Origin: JBKECO01 sp047974745
GTDB taxonomy: Bacteria; Bacillota; Clostridia; Lachnospirales; Lachnospiraceae
Reading direction: 5' to 3'
DNA length: 64,000 nt
NCBI GenBank assembly: GCA_047974745.1
Contig: JBKECO010000017.1
Coordinates: 45,771-109,770, forward strand
The position numbers and the translations under genes were made by a program. Shown here one piece after another: positions 8,844-16,639 of this stretch. A model generated the notes under the pieces. It made no database searches. It was given only the letters and a program-made list of their open reading frames with translations, and was not told the origin of the DNA. Each line of letters opens with the position of its first letter. Positions within the stretch are counted from its first letter, which is position 1.

Positions 8844-10211
8844 ATAGATTCAAAATTTTTACTGTCGGGAAGATACGAGGTCCTTGCACTTTTAAGTCAG
8901 GGCAGCAGCACAGTTTATCTGACCAGACACACATTACTTGGTGAGTATCGAGTTATTAAAAAGATCCATAAGTCCAACAGACTGGCTCACCAGCTTTTAC
9001 AGGAAGCTCATTTCCTGAAAAATCTTAAACATCCCCATATTCCGCTTCTATATGACATTATCGAAGAAGAAGAACAGTTTTATTTGATCGAGGAATATAT
9101 TGCGGGAGATTCTGTGGAAGCGCTTTTGCTTCATCACAATTTTTTTACCCCAGTAATTATTTGCCAGGCAGGAATTCAGATCGCAGAAATACTGATCGCA
9201 CTGCATGAGCAAGACTTTGCACCCATGATTTACGGAGACTTGAAACCGGAACACATCATCTATGCCAACACACAATGGTATCTGGTGGATTTTGGTACTA
9301 TCTCAACAGCAAATCAATCAGCAGAGGGAAGAAATAATTTCGGTACGCAAGATTTCATTGCACCGGAGAGACAGAGGAGTAATCGGGAGACAACGCTGTC
9401 AGATATCTACAGTTTTGGCAAAGTATTTCTCTATATTATTCATAACTCCAGGCAAAAGGTACCATCTGCACTGATATCCATTTTTGAAAGAGCGGCACAG
9501 GAAAAAGAAACAGACCGTTATAAAGACACCAGATCTGTCAGAGATGCGCTTCAGCAAGAACTAAATAGGATTCAGCAGAAAAAAAGAACACATTACCAGG
9601 GGCATCTCTTAAAAAAAGCAGCTGTATTTGGAAGCGAACATCATATTGGCTGTACACAGTTCACAGTCGGGCTGTGCGTTTATCTTAATCATCAAGGTCA
9701 TAAAGCAGTTTATCTGGAGAAGACAAAGAAGGACGATATCAGAAAAATGTATCAGGAAAATAATGCGATCTCCTTAGATAAGGGCAGATATCGAATTGGA
9801 AAACTCACGGCAATTCCTTTCTATGGACCGGGTATACTTCTGGATCCTTTGGAGGAGGAAATTGAAATTCTAGACTGTGGAGTATGGAACCAATATCAGC
9901 CAGAGGAGGAGCAACCGCTCATTAGAGAACAGTGGGATCAAAATTCTAATTGCTATATTTTCCTAATATGCGGCGGCAGTGAGTGGGAAATGGAAAACAG
10001 CAGAAGTGCATATGAATTTTTTAGAAGCAGGAATGTTACTAATATTATGGTCATTATCAATCATGATCGTATTAACAGTGCAAGGCGGTTTTCAAGCGAG
10101 TGGGATATTCCGGTATACTGTTACCCGATGGATCGGGATCTCTTCCATATGACAAAAGAGAAATTGAAATTTTTTTCCAGGCTGCTTCAAGAGAAAGGGG
10201 GGAAGGCTTAG
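8844..10211 (+). CDS. Ser/Thr protein kinase fused to a degenerate P-loop domain
   Basis: A 455-residue protein if translation begins at ATA 8844. Kinase domain about 9-240: glycine loop L17-SQGSSTVYL, Lys39/40 in VIKK, helix-C Glu54, catalytic loop with Asp132 and Lys134 in YGDLKPEH (Gly replaces the Arg of HRD, His137 replaces the usual Asn), DFG at 149-151, APE at 173-175. Residues 258-455 resemble a MinD/CpaE-like fold with a decayed nucleotide loop (GSEHHIGCT, no Lys). No transmembrane helix is seen. No ATG, GTG or TTG occurs in frame before the kinase core; AAGGAGG (8832-8838) lies 5 nt before ATA. A MinD-like gene follows after 3 nt. Substrates are unknown. Confidence 0.8.
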   Translation: MDSKFLLSGRYEVLALLSQGSSTVYLTRHTLLGEYRVIKKIHKSNRLAHQLLQEAHFLKNLKHPHIPLLYDIIEEEEQFYLIEEYIAGDSVEALLLHHNFFTPVIICQAGIQIAEILIALHEQDFAPMIYGDLKPEHIIYANTQWYLVDFGTISTANQSAEGRNNFGTQDFIAPERQRSNRETTLSDIYSFGKVFLYIIHNSRQKVPSALISIFERAAQEKETDRYKDTRSVRDALQQELNRIQQKKRTHYQGHLLKKAAVFGSEHHIGCTQFTVGLCVYLNHQGHKAVYLEKTKKDDIRKMYQENNAISLDKGRYRIGKLTAIPFYGPGILLDPLEEEIEILDCGVWNQYQPEEEQPLIREQWDQNSNCYIFLICGGSEWEMENSRSAYEFFRSRNVTNIMVIINHDRINSARRFSSEWDIPVYCYPMDRDLFHMTKEKLKFFSRLLQEKGGKA

Positions 10212-10214
10212 AAT

Positions 10215-10808
10215 ATGATAATCGGGCTGATCGGCAGTTCACGTGGCTGTGGGGTAACCACTCTCGCTATGGCTTTAGCATTGTACTGTTCATCAGGCCA
10301 GAAAAGAAAGACAGTTTTTTTGGATTTTAGCGGAAACAGTCAGTTACTGCACTTGGGGGAGGATCAAATGGAAGGAGGATTCTGGCAACAGGGAATATAT
10401 ATCAGACCAGGCTGCCTTCCGGAACAGTTCACGAAGCTGATCCAGAATGAATTCCAGTATACGATCATTGATTTTGGAAATCACTACAGGACATATAAAG
10501 AAGAGTTGTTTTTGTGTGATACCATTATCACAATAGCGGATCTCTCTATTTTTCATATGTGGGAGTATGATGAAATGAAGAGGGAAACTGGAGCTATGAG
10601 CAGCATACATAAGGACTTTCGCTGTTTTTTAGCACACATCAGCAGGGATCAGAGAAGAGATTTGACTAGAATACCATATATTAGAAATCCCCTGGTACTG
10701 CAGGCTGTCGAGCTTGATTTTTTACATTCTCTGCTTCCGGCTGCTGCACGGAGACAGAGAAAACGTAAAGCATTAAAAATATTTTGTAAATTCAGACAAA
10801 GATCATAG
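10215..10808 (+). CDS. MinD/CpaE-like P-loop protein
   Basis: A 197-residue protein starting MIIGLIGSSRGCGVTTLAMALALY. The loop G7-SSRGCGVTT has the ParA/MinD outline, but Arg10 replaces the signature Lys and Val14 replaces the Walker Lys, as in some CpaE/TadZ-like proteins. YTIIDFG at the start of strand 4 resembles the Walker B/switch region. The basic C-terminus (RRQRKRK) could bind membrane or nucleic acid. It lies 3 nt after the kinase gene, so it is translationally linked. A role as localisation or scaffold protein is inferred; ATPase activity is doubtful. Confidence 0.7.
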   Translation: MIIGLIGSSRGCGVTTLAMALALYCSSGQKRKTVFLDFSGNSQLLHLGEDQMEGGFWQQGIYIRPGCLPEQFTKLIQNEFQYTIIDFGNHYRTYKEELFLCDTIITIADLSIFHMWEYDEMKRETGAMSSIHKDFRCFLAHISRDQRRDLTRIPYIRNPLVLQAVELDFLHSLLPAAARRQRKRKALKIFCKFRQRS

Positions 10809-10856
10809 TTTATCACAGAGCAATGGTACTTCAGTCTGAAATAGGGGGACGAGTTT

Positions 10857-11066
10857 ATGTTTGAAGAAAAAAGGCTGCAGCTTTTCGTCGAGCTGCAGAA
10901 TATAGAGAAGGAAGGTATTACGCTCTGGCTTGAAGGAGAAAAGAGCTCATCAGAATCAATTACAGATGCGGTTTTTGTCAATGAGGGTGAAGCGTATATG
11001 CGAGACTATATTTATGACAGGGGGGTGTTGAAAGAACTGCGTTTTGATAAAGTATGTAACTTATAG
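10857..11066 (+). CDS. Small acidic protein of unknown function
   Basis: A 69-residue reading frame after the MinD-like gene, with AGGGGGA about 8 nt before the ATG. It is rich in Glu and has no membrane segment. A simple beta-rich pattern (LQLFVELQNI, ITLWLEGE, AVFVNEG, GVLKELRFDKV) is seen. I do not recognise a family. Position, ribosome site and the terminator after it suggest it is the third gene of the kinase operon. Confidence 0.6.
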   Translation: MFEEKRLQLFVELQNIEKEGITLWLEGEKSSSESITDAVFVNEGEAYMRDYIYDRGVLKELRFDKVCNL

Positions 11067-11141
11067 ACCAAGGGAATATCGGAGCATCCTCAATGCCTGG
11101 TATAGATAAAAGATATTACGAAAAAAGATAAAATAAGTAAA

Positions 11142-11170
11142 ACTGCCGGTCTGCTGGATCGGCAGTTTTT
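11142..11170 (+). terminator. Terminator of the kinase operon
   Basis: ACTGCCG (11142-11148) pairs with CGGCAGT (11160-11166), loop GTCTGCTGGAT, then four more T. It separates the kinase operon from the GH18 gene. Confidence 0.8.
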
Positions 11171-11210
11171 ATGGTTTTTACCGGGATTCCCTTTTTATAT
11201 TATTTTTCTT

Positions 11211-11220
11211 ATGATATAAT
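11211..11220 (+). promoter_or_regulatory. Extended -10 promoter of the GH18 gene
   Basis: TGATATAAT (TG at 11212-11213, TATAAT 11215-11220) gives an extended -10. No good -35 is present at 17 bp. It lies 47 nt before the ATG at 11267. Confidence 0.5.
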
Positions 11221-11266
11221 TTCGACAAATGCTTACTGAATTGTAATATGCAGAAGGAGTACAGAA

Positions 11267-13012
11267 ATGAAGAAAGCAAACAAATTGATACCGGCTCTTG
11301 TTGTTATAGTGCTGATCGTAGTGATCGTACTGATGATGCTGCTGGGGAAATTAATTGAAAAATATACACCAACCAAAGAAATACAGGATCTGTCAGAGTA
11401 TTATAATATTACAGAAGAAGGGAAAACAGCAATCGTTCTGAATCAGACATTGATCGAGGAGCAGGCCGTTTATAAAGATGGCATTGTTTACATGAGCTTT
11501 GAGGCAGTGAGAAGCATATTGAACGAAAGATTCTACTGGGATAGTAACGAAAATCTGTTGTTGTATACGACGCCAAGTGATGTGATTACAGCTAATCTTG
11601 GGGAACAGGCGTATTATATTTCAAAAAACAAACAGGATACAACCTATCAGGTATGGTACGAAGAGGGTGAAACGGCTTATATCGCACTGGATTATGTTAA
11701 GCTATACACGGCAATGGACTTTACTTTTATAGCAGGTCCGGACCGAGTCATTATCTCGACAGTATATGAACCAATCACACAGACCAAAGTGAGTAAAGCA
11801 ACACAGCTGCGTGTAAAGGGTGGAATAAAAAGTCCGGTATTAAAGGAACTTACAAAGGATGAGGCGCTGACACTGCTTGAAGAAGGAGACGACTGGGATA
11901 AGGTAATATCTGCAGACGGACTGATCGGCTATGTTCAGTCCAAATATCTAGGCAATGAAGAAGAAATCGAATTGGTGAGCACTTTTGAAGAACCTGTTTT
12001 TGAACATACATTAAAGGACTTTGTCATTAATATGGGATGGCATCAAGTCACCTCCCAGGAGGCCAACAGCAGTATTGCCACTGTAATCAGCAGCACTAAG
12101 GGAATGAATGTGATCTCACCGACCTGGTTCTATTTGAACGATAACGATGGAAATCTGATGAATATCGCAAGCAGTGATTATGTCAGCTACTGCCACCAGA
12201 ATGGAATTGAGGTATGGGCACTTGTCAGCAATCTTGAGAACGCAGATGTGGACACGACACAGGTCTTGAACTACACCTCAAAGAGGACTAATGTAATAAA
12301 CCAGCTGATCGCAGCTGCGATCCAATATGATCTGGATGGAATCAATGTGGATTTTGAATCTCTCAGTGTAGATGCTGGCCTTGGCTATATACAGTTTATC
12401 AGAGAGCTGTCGCTAAAGTGTAAGAACAATGGTATTACACTATCCGTAGATAATTATGTTCCTTCCGAATATACCGCTTTTTATAACAGACAGGAGCAGG
12501 CTAATTTTGCCGATTATGTTGTGATCATGGCATATGATGAACATTACAGTGGATCGGAGGAGGAAGGTTCTGTTGCTTCGATTGGATTTGTGCAGCAGGG
12601 AGTTGCGGATACTCTGACTGAGGTGCCGGCGAACCAGATTATTCTTGGAATTCCATTTTATACAAGAATATGGGCACTGACACCTAAGGGGGATTCCGGT
12701 GAGAGTGTGGAATCTGCTTCGGAAGATTATGTTCCTTATGAAGTCACCTCAAGTGCGGTTGGTATGCAGGAAGCGTTCAACCAGGCATCTGTGAATGGAG
12801 CAGTTCCCACCTGGATGGATGAATACGGACAGTACTATGCGGAATACGAGAATGACGGTATTACATATAAGATCTGGTTCGAGGATGCAACTTCGATCGA
12901 CCTAAAGCTTTTGCAGATGCAGAATAACCAGCTGGCAGGGGTCTCCTTCTGGAAGCTTGGATTTGAAGAGCCGACGATCTGGGATACTATCCTAAAATAT
13001 ACGACCAATTAA
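11267..13012 (+). CDS. Membrane-anchored GH18-family protein with SH3-like region
   Basis: A 581-residue protein: N-terminal membrane anchor (about 8-30), a copper-amine-oxidase-N-like region (VYKDGIVYMSFEAVRSIL), an SH3-like segment near 170-230, and a C-terminal glycosyl hydrolase 18 barrel (about 245-580). The family's catalytic stretch DGxDxDxE reads DGINVDFES, with the general acid Glu kept and the first inner Asp changed to Asn. Relatives (SleL/YdhD type) act on peptidoglycan or related glycans outside the cell. AGAAGGAG precedes the ATG. It is probably an envelope or spore-cortex hydrolase, though reduced activity is possible because of the Asn. Confidence 0.82.
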   Translation: MKKANKLIPALVVIVLIVVIVLMMLLGKLIEKYTPTKEIQDLSEYYNITEEGKTAIVLNQTLIEEQAVYKDGIVYMSFEAVRSILNERFYWDSNENLLLYTTPSDVITANLGEQAYYISKNKQDTTYQVWYEEGETAYIALDYVKLYTAMDFTFIAGPDRVIISTVYEPITQTKVSKATQLRVKGGIKSPVLKELTKDEALTLLEEGDDWDKVISADGLIGYVQSKYLGNEEEIELVSTFEEPVFEHTLKDFVINMGWHQVTSQEANSSIATVISSTKGMNVISPTWFYLNDNDGNLMNIASSDYVSYCHQNGIEVWALVSNLENADVDTTQVLNYTSKRTNVINQLIAAAIQYDLDGINVDFESLSVDAGLGYIQFIRELSLKCKNNGITLSVDNYVPSEYTAFYNRQEQANFADYVVIMAYDEHYSGSEEEGSVASIGFVQQGVADTLTEVPANQIILGIPFYTRIWALTPKGDSGESVESASEDYVPYEVTSSAVGMQEAFNQASVNGAVPTWMDEYGQYYAEYENDGITYKIWFEDATSIDLKLLQMQNNQLAGVSFWKLGFEEPTIWDTILKYTTN

Positions 13013-13092
13013 CGACAGATTGGAAAAAGTAAGATAATGAGCATATGGAATAAGTATTAACATTTGAGTTTATGTATGCTATAGTAGGAAAG

Positions 13093-14148
13093 ATGAATAC
13101 AGAAGTTTATAAAATTACAAATATAGAAAAAACAGACGATCAGATCCTGAATGTGGCAGCCGCATTTTTAAGAAGAGGTGAACTGGTAGCATTTCCAACG
13201 GAAACAGTCTATGGACTTGGTGCCGATGCGCTGCAGGAGCAGGCAGCTAAAAAGATCTACGCAGCAAAAGGCAGACCATCGGATAATCCACTGATCGTTC
13301 ATATTGCAGATATTTCAGACCTGGACCGCATTGCGATGGAGATACCTAGGGAAGCATATCTATTGGCCGAAGCGTTCTGGCCAGGACCGCTGACTATGGT
13401 ACTTAAAAAGAATGACAATGTGCCCGGGACGACCACTGGCGGATTACAGACCGTTGCAGTACGAATGCCATCACATCCGGTAGCACTTGAATTAATTCGA
13501 AAGAGCGGATGTTTGCTTGCTGCACCTAGTGCAAATCGATCTGGCCGACCGAGTCCGACCAATGCCGAACATGTTTATGAAGATTTTCAGGGAATCATCC
13601 CTCTTATTATCGATGCAGGAGCCGTCAGTATTGGGATTGAGTCTACCATTGTAGATCTCTCTGAAGAGGAGCCAATGATATTACGACCAGGTTACATTAC
13701 CCCTTCTATGCTTGAAACGGTATTGAAAAGAAAGATCCTAATGGATCCGGGCTTATCCAATACGAAAGAGAATACGAGACCGAAAGCACCTGGTATGCGT
13801 TATAAGCACTATGCACCGAGAGCAGAACTCTTCCTAGTGGATGGAGAAAGAGAGAAGGTTGCAGCTTATATCAACAAAAAGACAGTTGAGCAGCAGCAAA
13901 TGGGGAGAAAAGTAGGAATAATCGGAACAGATGAAACAATATCGCAATACTGTGGGGACATCATCCTTAGTATCGGAGCAAGAGAGGATGAGGATGCGAT
14001 CGCAAGACATCTGTATGCCATTCTTCGCAGAATGGATCAGGAGAAGGTATCAGTGATTTATTCTGAGAGTTTTCTGACGCCAAGGATCGGACATGCAATC
14101 ATGAATCGGCTTTTGAAGGCGGCAGGGTATCAGATACTTGAAGTATAA
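13093..14148 (+). CDS. ywlC: L-threonylcarbamoyladenylate synthase, Sua5/YwlC type
   Basis: Makes threonylcarbamoyl-AMP for the t6A modification of ANN-decoding tRNAs. The YrdC domain (about 10-200) shows AFPTETVYGLGADA, KGRPSDNPLIVH, PGPLT and SANRSGRPSPT. The C-terminal Sua5 domain (about 225-350) starts after APGMRYKHYAPRA, the linker that closes the active site. The start is uncertain: ATG 13093 has AGGA 3 nt upstream, while ATG 13072 has no ribosome site. The phosphatase-like gene follows after 15 nt, an arrangement I recall as common in Lachnospiraceae. Confidence 0.93.
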   Translation: MNTEVYKITNIEKTDDQILNVAAAFLRRGELVAFPTETVYGLGADALQEQAAKKIYAAKGRPSDNPLIVHIADISDLDRIAMEIPREAYLLAEAFWPGPLTMVLKKNDNVPGTTTGGLQTVAVRMPSHPVALELIRKSGCLLAAPSANRSGRPSPTNAEHVYEDFQGIIPLIIDAGAVSIGIESTIVDLSEEEPMILRPGYITPSMLETVLKRKILMDPGLSNTKENTRPKAPGMRYKHYAPRAELFLVDGEREKVAAYINKKTVEQQQMGRKVGIIGTDETISQYCGDIILSIGAREDEDAIARHLYAILRRMDQEKVSVIYSESFLTPRIGHAIMNRLLKAAGYQILEV

Positions 14149-14163
14149 GGGGATTTTTTACAT

Positions 14164-14610
14164 ATGAGTGAGTTCAGTCGGATTATTTTTGTAGCGGAGG
14201 AGGGAAATTCCCGAGCACCTCTAGCAGCAGAGATTTTAAAAAAAATGAAGCTAAAAAAACCATTAGAGATTTTATCCAGAGGACTGGTAGTTCTTTTTCC
14301 GGAGCCGCTGAATCAAAAGATGGAAGCAGTTATGATTAGCAATGGTCTTGCGACAGAAGGTTTTCGTTCCAAAGAATTAAGCAGTGAGGACTTTTCTGAA
14401 CATACACTGATTATTTGTCTGGATCAGAAGCAGCAAAGAAAAATCCTTGAAAAATTTGATCAGGCAAACGATGAAAATGTGCATGTTCTGACAGAGCTCG
14501 TGGGAGATGAGCTAGAGATCATCGATCCATATGGAGGAACACTGCAGGCATATGGACTTTGCTATGAAACACTGGTAGCATCAATTCGAAAATTAGTAAA
14601 CTTATTATAA
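14164..14610 (+). CDS. Low-molecular-weight tyrosine phosphatase-like protein without catalytic Cys
   Basis: A 148-residue protein with the LMW-PTP fold. The active-site loop, normally CxGNxCRSP, reads AEEGNSRAP here: the nucleophilic Cys is Ala (about residue 11), while Asn, Arg and Pro remain. The acid region is kept as IDPYGG near the C-terminus. Classical phosphatase chemistry therefore seems impossible; binding of a phosphorylated ligand is still conceivable. It sits between ywlC and upp in the same direction. No frameshift or other decay is seen, so the loss appears to be tolerated or selected. Confidence 0.75.
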   Translation: MSEFSRIIFVAEEGNSRAPLAAEILKKMKLKKPLEILSRGLVVLFPEPLNQKMEAVMISNGLATEGFRSKELSSEDFSEHTLIICLDQKQQRKILEKFDQANDENVHVLTELVGDELEIIDPYGGTLQAYGLCYETLVASIRKLVNLL

Positions 14611-14660
14611 CTATGTTGCAGATATGAGTATTTACAATTTATGAAAGAAGGAGATTTGAA

Positions 14661-15290
14661 ATGGCAAAGGTAGTAGTAATGGATCACCCGCTGATACAGC
14701 ATAAAATTGGCTGGATGAGACGTAAGGAAACAGGATCAAAGGAATTTCGAACACTGGTAAGTGAGATCGCTATGCTAATGTGCTACGAGTCTACGAGAGA
14801 TCTAAAACTCGTTGATGTTGAAATCGAAACACCGATTTGTGAGACAGTAGTGAAGGAGCTTCAGGGCAAGAAACTGGCGATCGTTCCAATACTTAGAGCT
14901 GGTCTTGGCATGGTAGATGGGATGTTGAATCTGATTCCGGCTGCAAAAGTAGGGCACATCGGACTGTACAGAGATCCAGAGACAAAGGATCCGGTCGAAT
15001 ACTATTGCAAACTGCCTGAAGACTGCTCAGAAAGAGAAGTCTTTGTTGTAGATCCTATGCTTGCAACTGGAGGATCTTCCGCAGCAGCGATTCAGATGCT
15101 GAAGGACAAGGGAGTATCTAATATCAGACTACTATGTATTATTGCTGCACCGGAAGGTCTAAAGAAAATGCAGGATGCGCATCCTGATGTTGATATTTAT
15201 ATCGGTGCACTGGATGACCATTTAAATGAACACTGCTATATCGTTCCGGGTCTCGGTGATGCTGGAGATCGTATTTTCGGAACAAAATAG
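14661..15290 (+). CDS. upp: Uracil phosphoribosyltransferase
   Basis: Converts uracil and PRPP to UMP (pyrimidine salvage). The 209 residues contain the family landmarks: [12 protein letters not shown] at the N-terminus, [11 protein letters not shown], the PRPP loop [18 protein letters not shown] and the uracil-binding C-terminus ([16 protein letters not shown]). AAGGAG lies 7 nt before the ATG. comEB follows after 39 nt; the two form a pyrimidine pair before the atp operon, as in many Firmicutes. Confidence 0.97.
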   Translation: MAKVVVMDHPLIQHKIGWMRRKETGSKEFRTLVSEIAMLMCYESTRDLKLVDVEIETPICETVVKELQGKKLAIVPILRAGLGMVDGMLNLIPAAKVGHIGLYRDPETKDPVEYYCKLPEDCSEREVFVVDPMLATGGSSAAAIQMLKDKGVSNIRLLCIIAAPEGLKKMQDAHPDVDIYIGALDDHLNEHCYIVPGLGDAGDRIFGTK

Positions 15291-15329
15291 TTTTTTATTC
15301 TGCACTTTTACACACGCAGGAGGTCGAGT

Positions 15330-15815
15330 ATGAGTCAGAAACGAGAAGATTATATCAGCTGGGATGAATATTTTATGGGAGTCACCATGTTGTCCGGAAT
15401 GCGCTCAAAGGATCCAAATACACAGGTCGGAGCCTGTATTGTAAGTGATGACAATAAGATATTGTCCATGGGCTACAATGGATTTCCGACCGGTTGCTCC
15501 GACGATTCCTTTCCGTGGGCAAGAGAGGGCGATCCGCTGGAAAACAAGTATTTCTATTCCACACATAGTGAACTGAATGCCATATTGAATTACAGAGGGG
15601 GAAGTCTGGAAGGTGCCAAGCTGTATGTCTCACTTTTTCCTTGTAATGAATGTGCAAAAGCGATAATTCAGTCCGGAATCAAAACTGTCGTATTTGAGAG
15701 TGACAAGTACGAGCATACACCCCCGGTCATAGCGTCAAAAAGAATGATGGATGCAGCAGGTGTACGGTACTATAAGTATGAACACTCCAAGCGGGAAATA
15801 GTATTGAATTTGTGA
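15330..15815 (+). CDS. comEB: dCMP/cytidylate deaminase family protein
   Basis: Zinc-dependent deaminase of 161 residues, probably dCMP to dUMP for dTMP synthesis. The zinc site is visible as His79-x-Glu81 and PCNEC (Cys105 and Cys108). GYNGFPTG near residue 49 matches the nucleotide-binding part of dCMP deaminases. The ribosome site AGGAGG is 6 nt upstream of the ATG. A terminator follows immediately, so it ends the upp unit. Confidence 0.93.
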   Translation: MSQKREDYISWDEYFMGVTMLSGMRSKDPNTQVGACIVSDDNKILSMGYNGFPTGCSDDSFPWAREGDPLENKYFYSTHSELNAILNYRGGSLEGAKLYVSLFPCNECAKAIIQSGIKTVVFESDKYEHTPPVIASKRMMDAAGVRYYKYEHSKREIVLNL

Positions 15816-15841
15816 TAAGAATCAGGTAGAGTATAAGTTTA

Positions 15842-15885
15842 AACAGGTTAATCTAATGCTGGATGATGGATTATCCTGTTTTTTT
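15842..15885 (+). terminator. Strong terminator or attenuator in front of the atp operon
   Basis: Stem AACAGG-T-TAATC (15842-15853) with GATTA-T-CCTGTT (15869-15880), i.e. 11 pairs with one T-T mismatch, then five more T. Only 16 nt separate it from the atpZ start. A promoter-like pair lies just upstream (TTGTGA 15810-15815, 16 bp, TATAAG 15832-15837), so the hairpin may attenuate the atp operon rather than only end comEB. Confidence 0.75.
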
Positions 15886-15901
15886 CAAAATGGGAGAGAA
15901 C

Positions 15902-16216
15902 ATGAAATACCATAAGAATGTATATGAAGCCTTTGTCATGCTAATGCAGTTCGGCTTAAATATGATCGTTCCTATCTTTATACTGACTATGGCAGGGGTA
16001 TATATTGGAAATAAATTCAACATGAAATACATCGTAGTTCCACTATTTCTCATTGGTGCAGCAGCAGGTTTTCGAAATATTTACATAATGGCTAAAAGGA
16101 TTTTTGCACAACCATCCGAAAGAGATATTATAAGCAAAGACAATTCAAGGGACACAGAGGAAATGAACAGCCGGACAGCAGATCCGGAAGAGAAGGATGA
16201 TGAAGATGTTCAGTAG
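15902..16216 (+). CDS. atpZ: AtpZ/AtpI-family membrane protein of the ATP synthase operon
   Basis: A 104-residue protein with two membrane helices (about 12-36 and 43-62) and a polar acidic tail. The first helix (FGLNMIVPIFILTMAGVYIGNKF) fits the AtpZ/AtpR family encoded at the head of F-ATPase operons, thought to aid assembly or Mg2+ supply. Start ATG 15902 is chosen because GGGAGAG precedes it; an upstream ATG at 15863 lies inside the terminator hairpin. It overlaps the next gene by 20 nt. Confidence 0.75.
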   Translation: MKYHKNVYEAFVMLMQFGLNMIVPIFILTMAGVYIGNKFNMKYIVVPLFLIGAAAGFRNIYIMAKRIFAQPSERDIISKDNSRDTEEMNSRTADPEEKDDEDVQ

Positions 16217-16610
16217 AATCAACAGAGTACTTCCAGAACTTCTGATCGGAATCGTGCTATATGGGCTTGCACTGCAGGTGTGCGGAGTCTGGTTCGCTTC
16301 TGATAAATTGAGATACTCCACAGGAGTCTGGATAGGAATACTTCTGGCATGCGCCATGTCGATTCATCTTGCAATCGTAATAGAAGATGCGGTAAGCTTA
16401 GGTAAAAGTGCAAGAACTCTGGCTGCCAAATCAGTGGGTCGTTACCTGATCGTTGCAGTAGTACTTTTTGTAATGATGTATTTTCAACTGGGTAATATTT
16501 TTGCGGCTTTTGCCGGTATTCTTGGTATGAAGGTTTCAGCATATCTGCAGCCTTATACACATAAATTGGTGCTATGGATCATGAAAAAAGTTAATCGTAA
16601 TAGCAAGTAG
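16197..16610 (+). CDS. atpI: ATP synthase subunit I-like protein
   Basis: A 137-residue membrane protein with four hydrophobic segments (about 12-30, 42-62, 80-97 and 98-115), the pattern of ATP_synt_I family proteins, which assist c-ring assembly. Its place between atpZ and atpB supports the call more than sequence identity does. AGAAGG precedes the ATG at 16197; ATG 16200 or 16206 are alternative starts. Confidence 0.7.
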   Translation: MMKMFSRINRVLPELLIGIVLYGLALQVCGVWFASDKLRYSTGVWIGILLACAMSIHLAIVIEDAVSLGKSARTLAAKSVGRYLIVAVVLFVMMYFQLGNIFAAFAGILGMKVSAYLQPYTHKLVLWIMKKVNRNSK

Positions 16611-16639
16611 CAAAATACATAAAAAAAGGAGGTGAGATT

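Noticed and set aside
8762..8944. A 60-codon frame with ATG start just before the kinase
   Set aside because: It overlaps the promoter and the N-terminal coding region of the kinase in another frame, has no ribosome site and no family similarity.
15863..15901. Start of atpZ at ATG 15863
   Set aside because: That ATG is inside the terminator hairpin and lacks a ribosome site; ATG 15902 has GGGAGAG before it.
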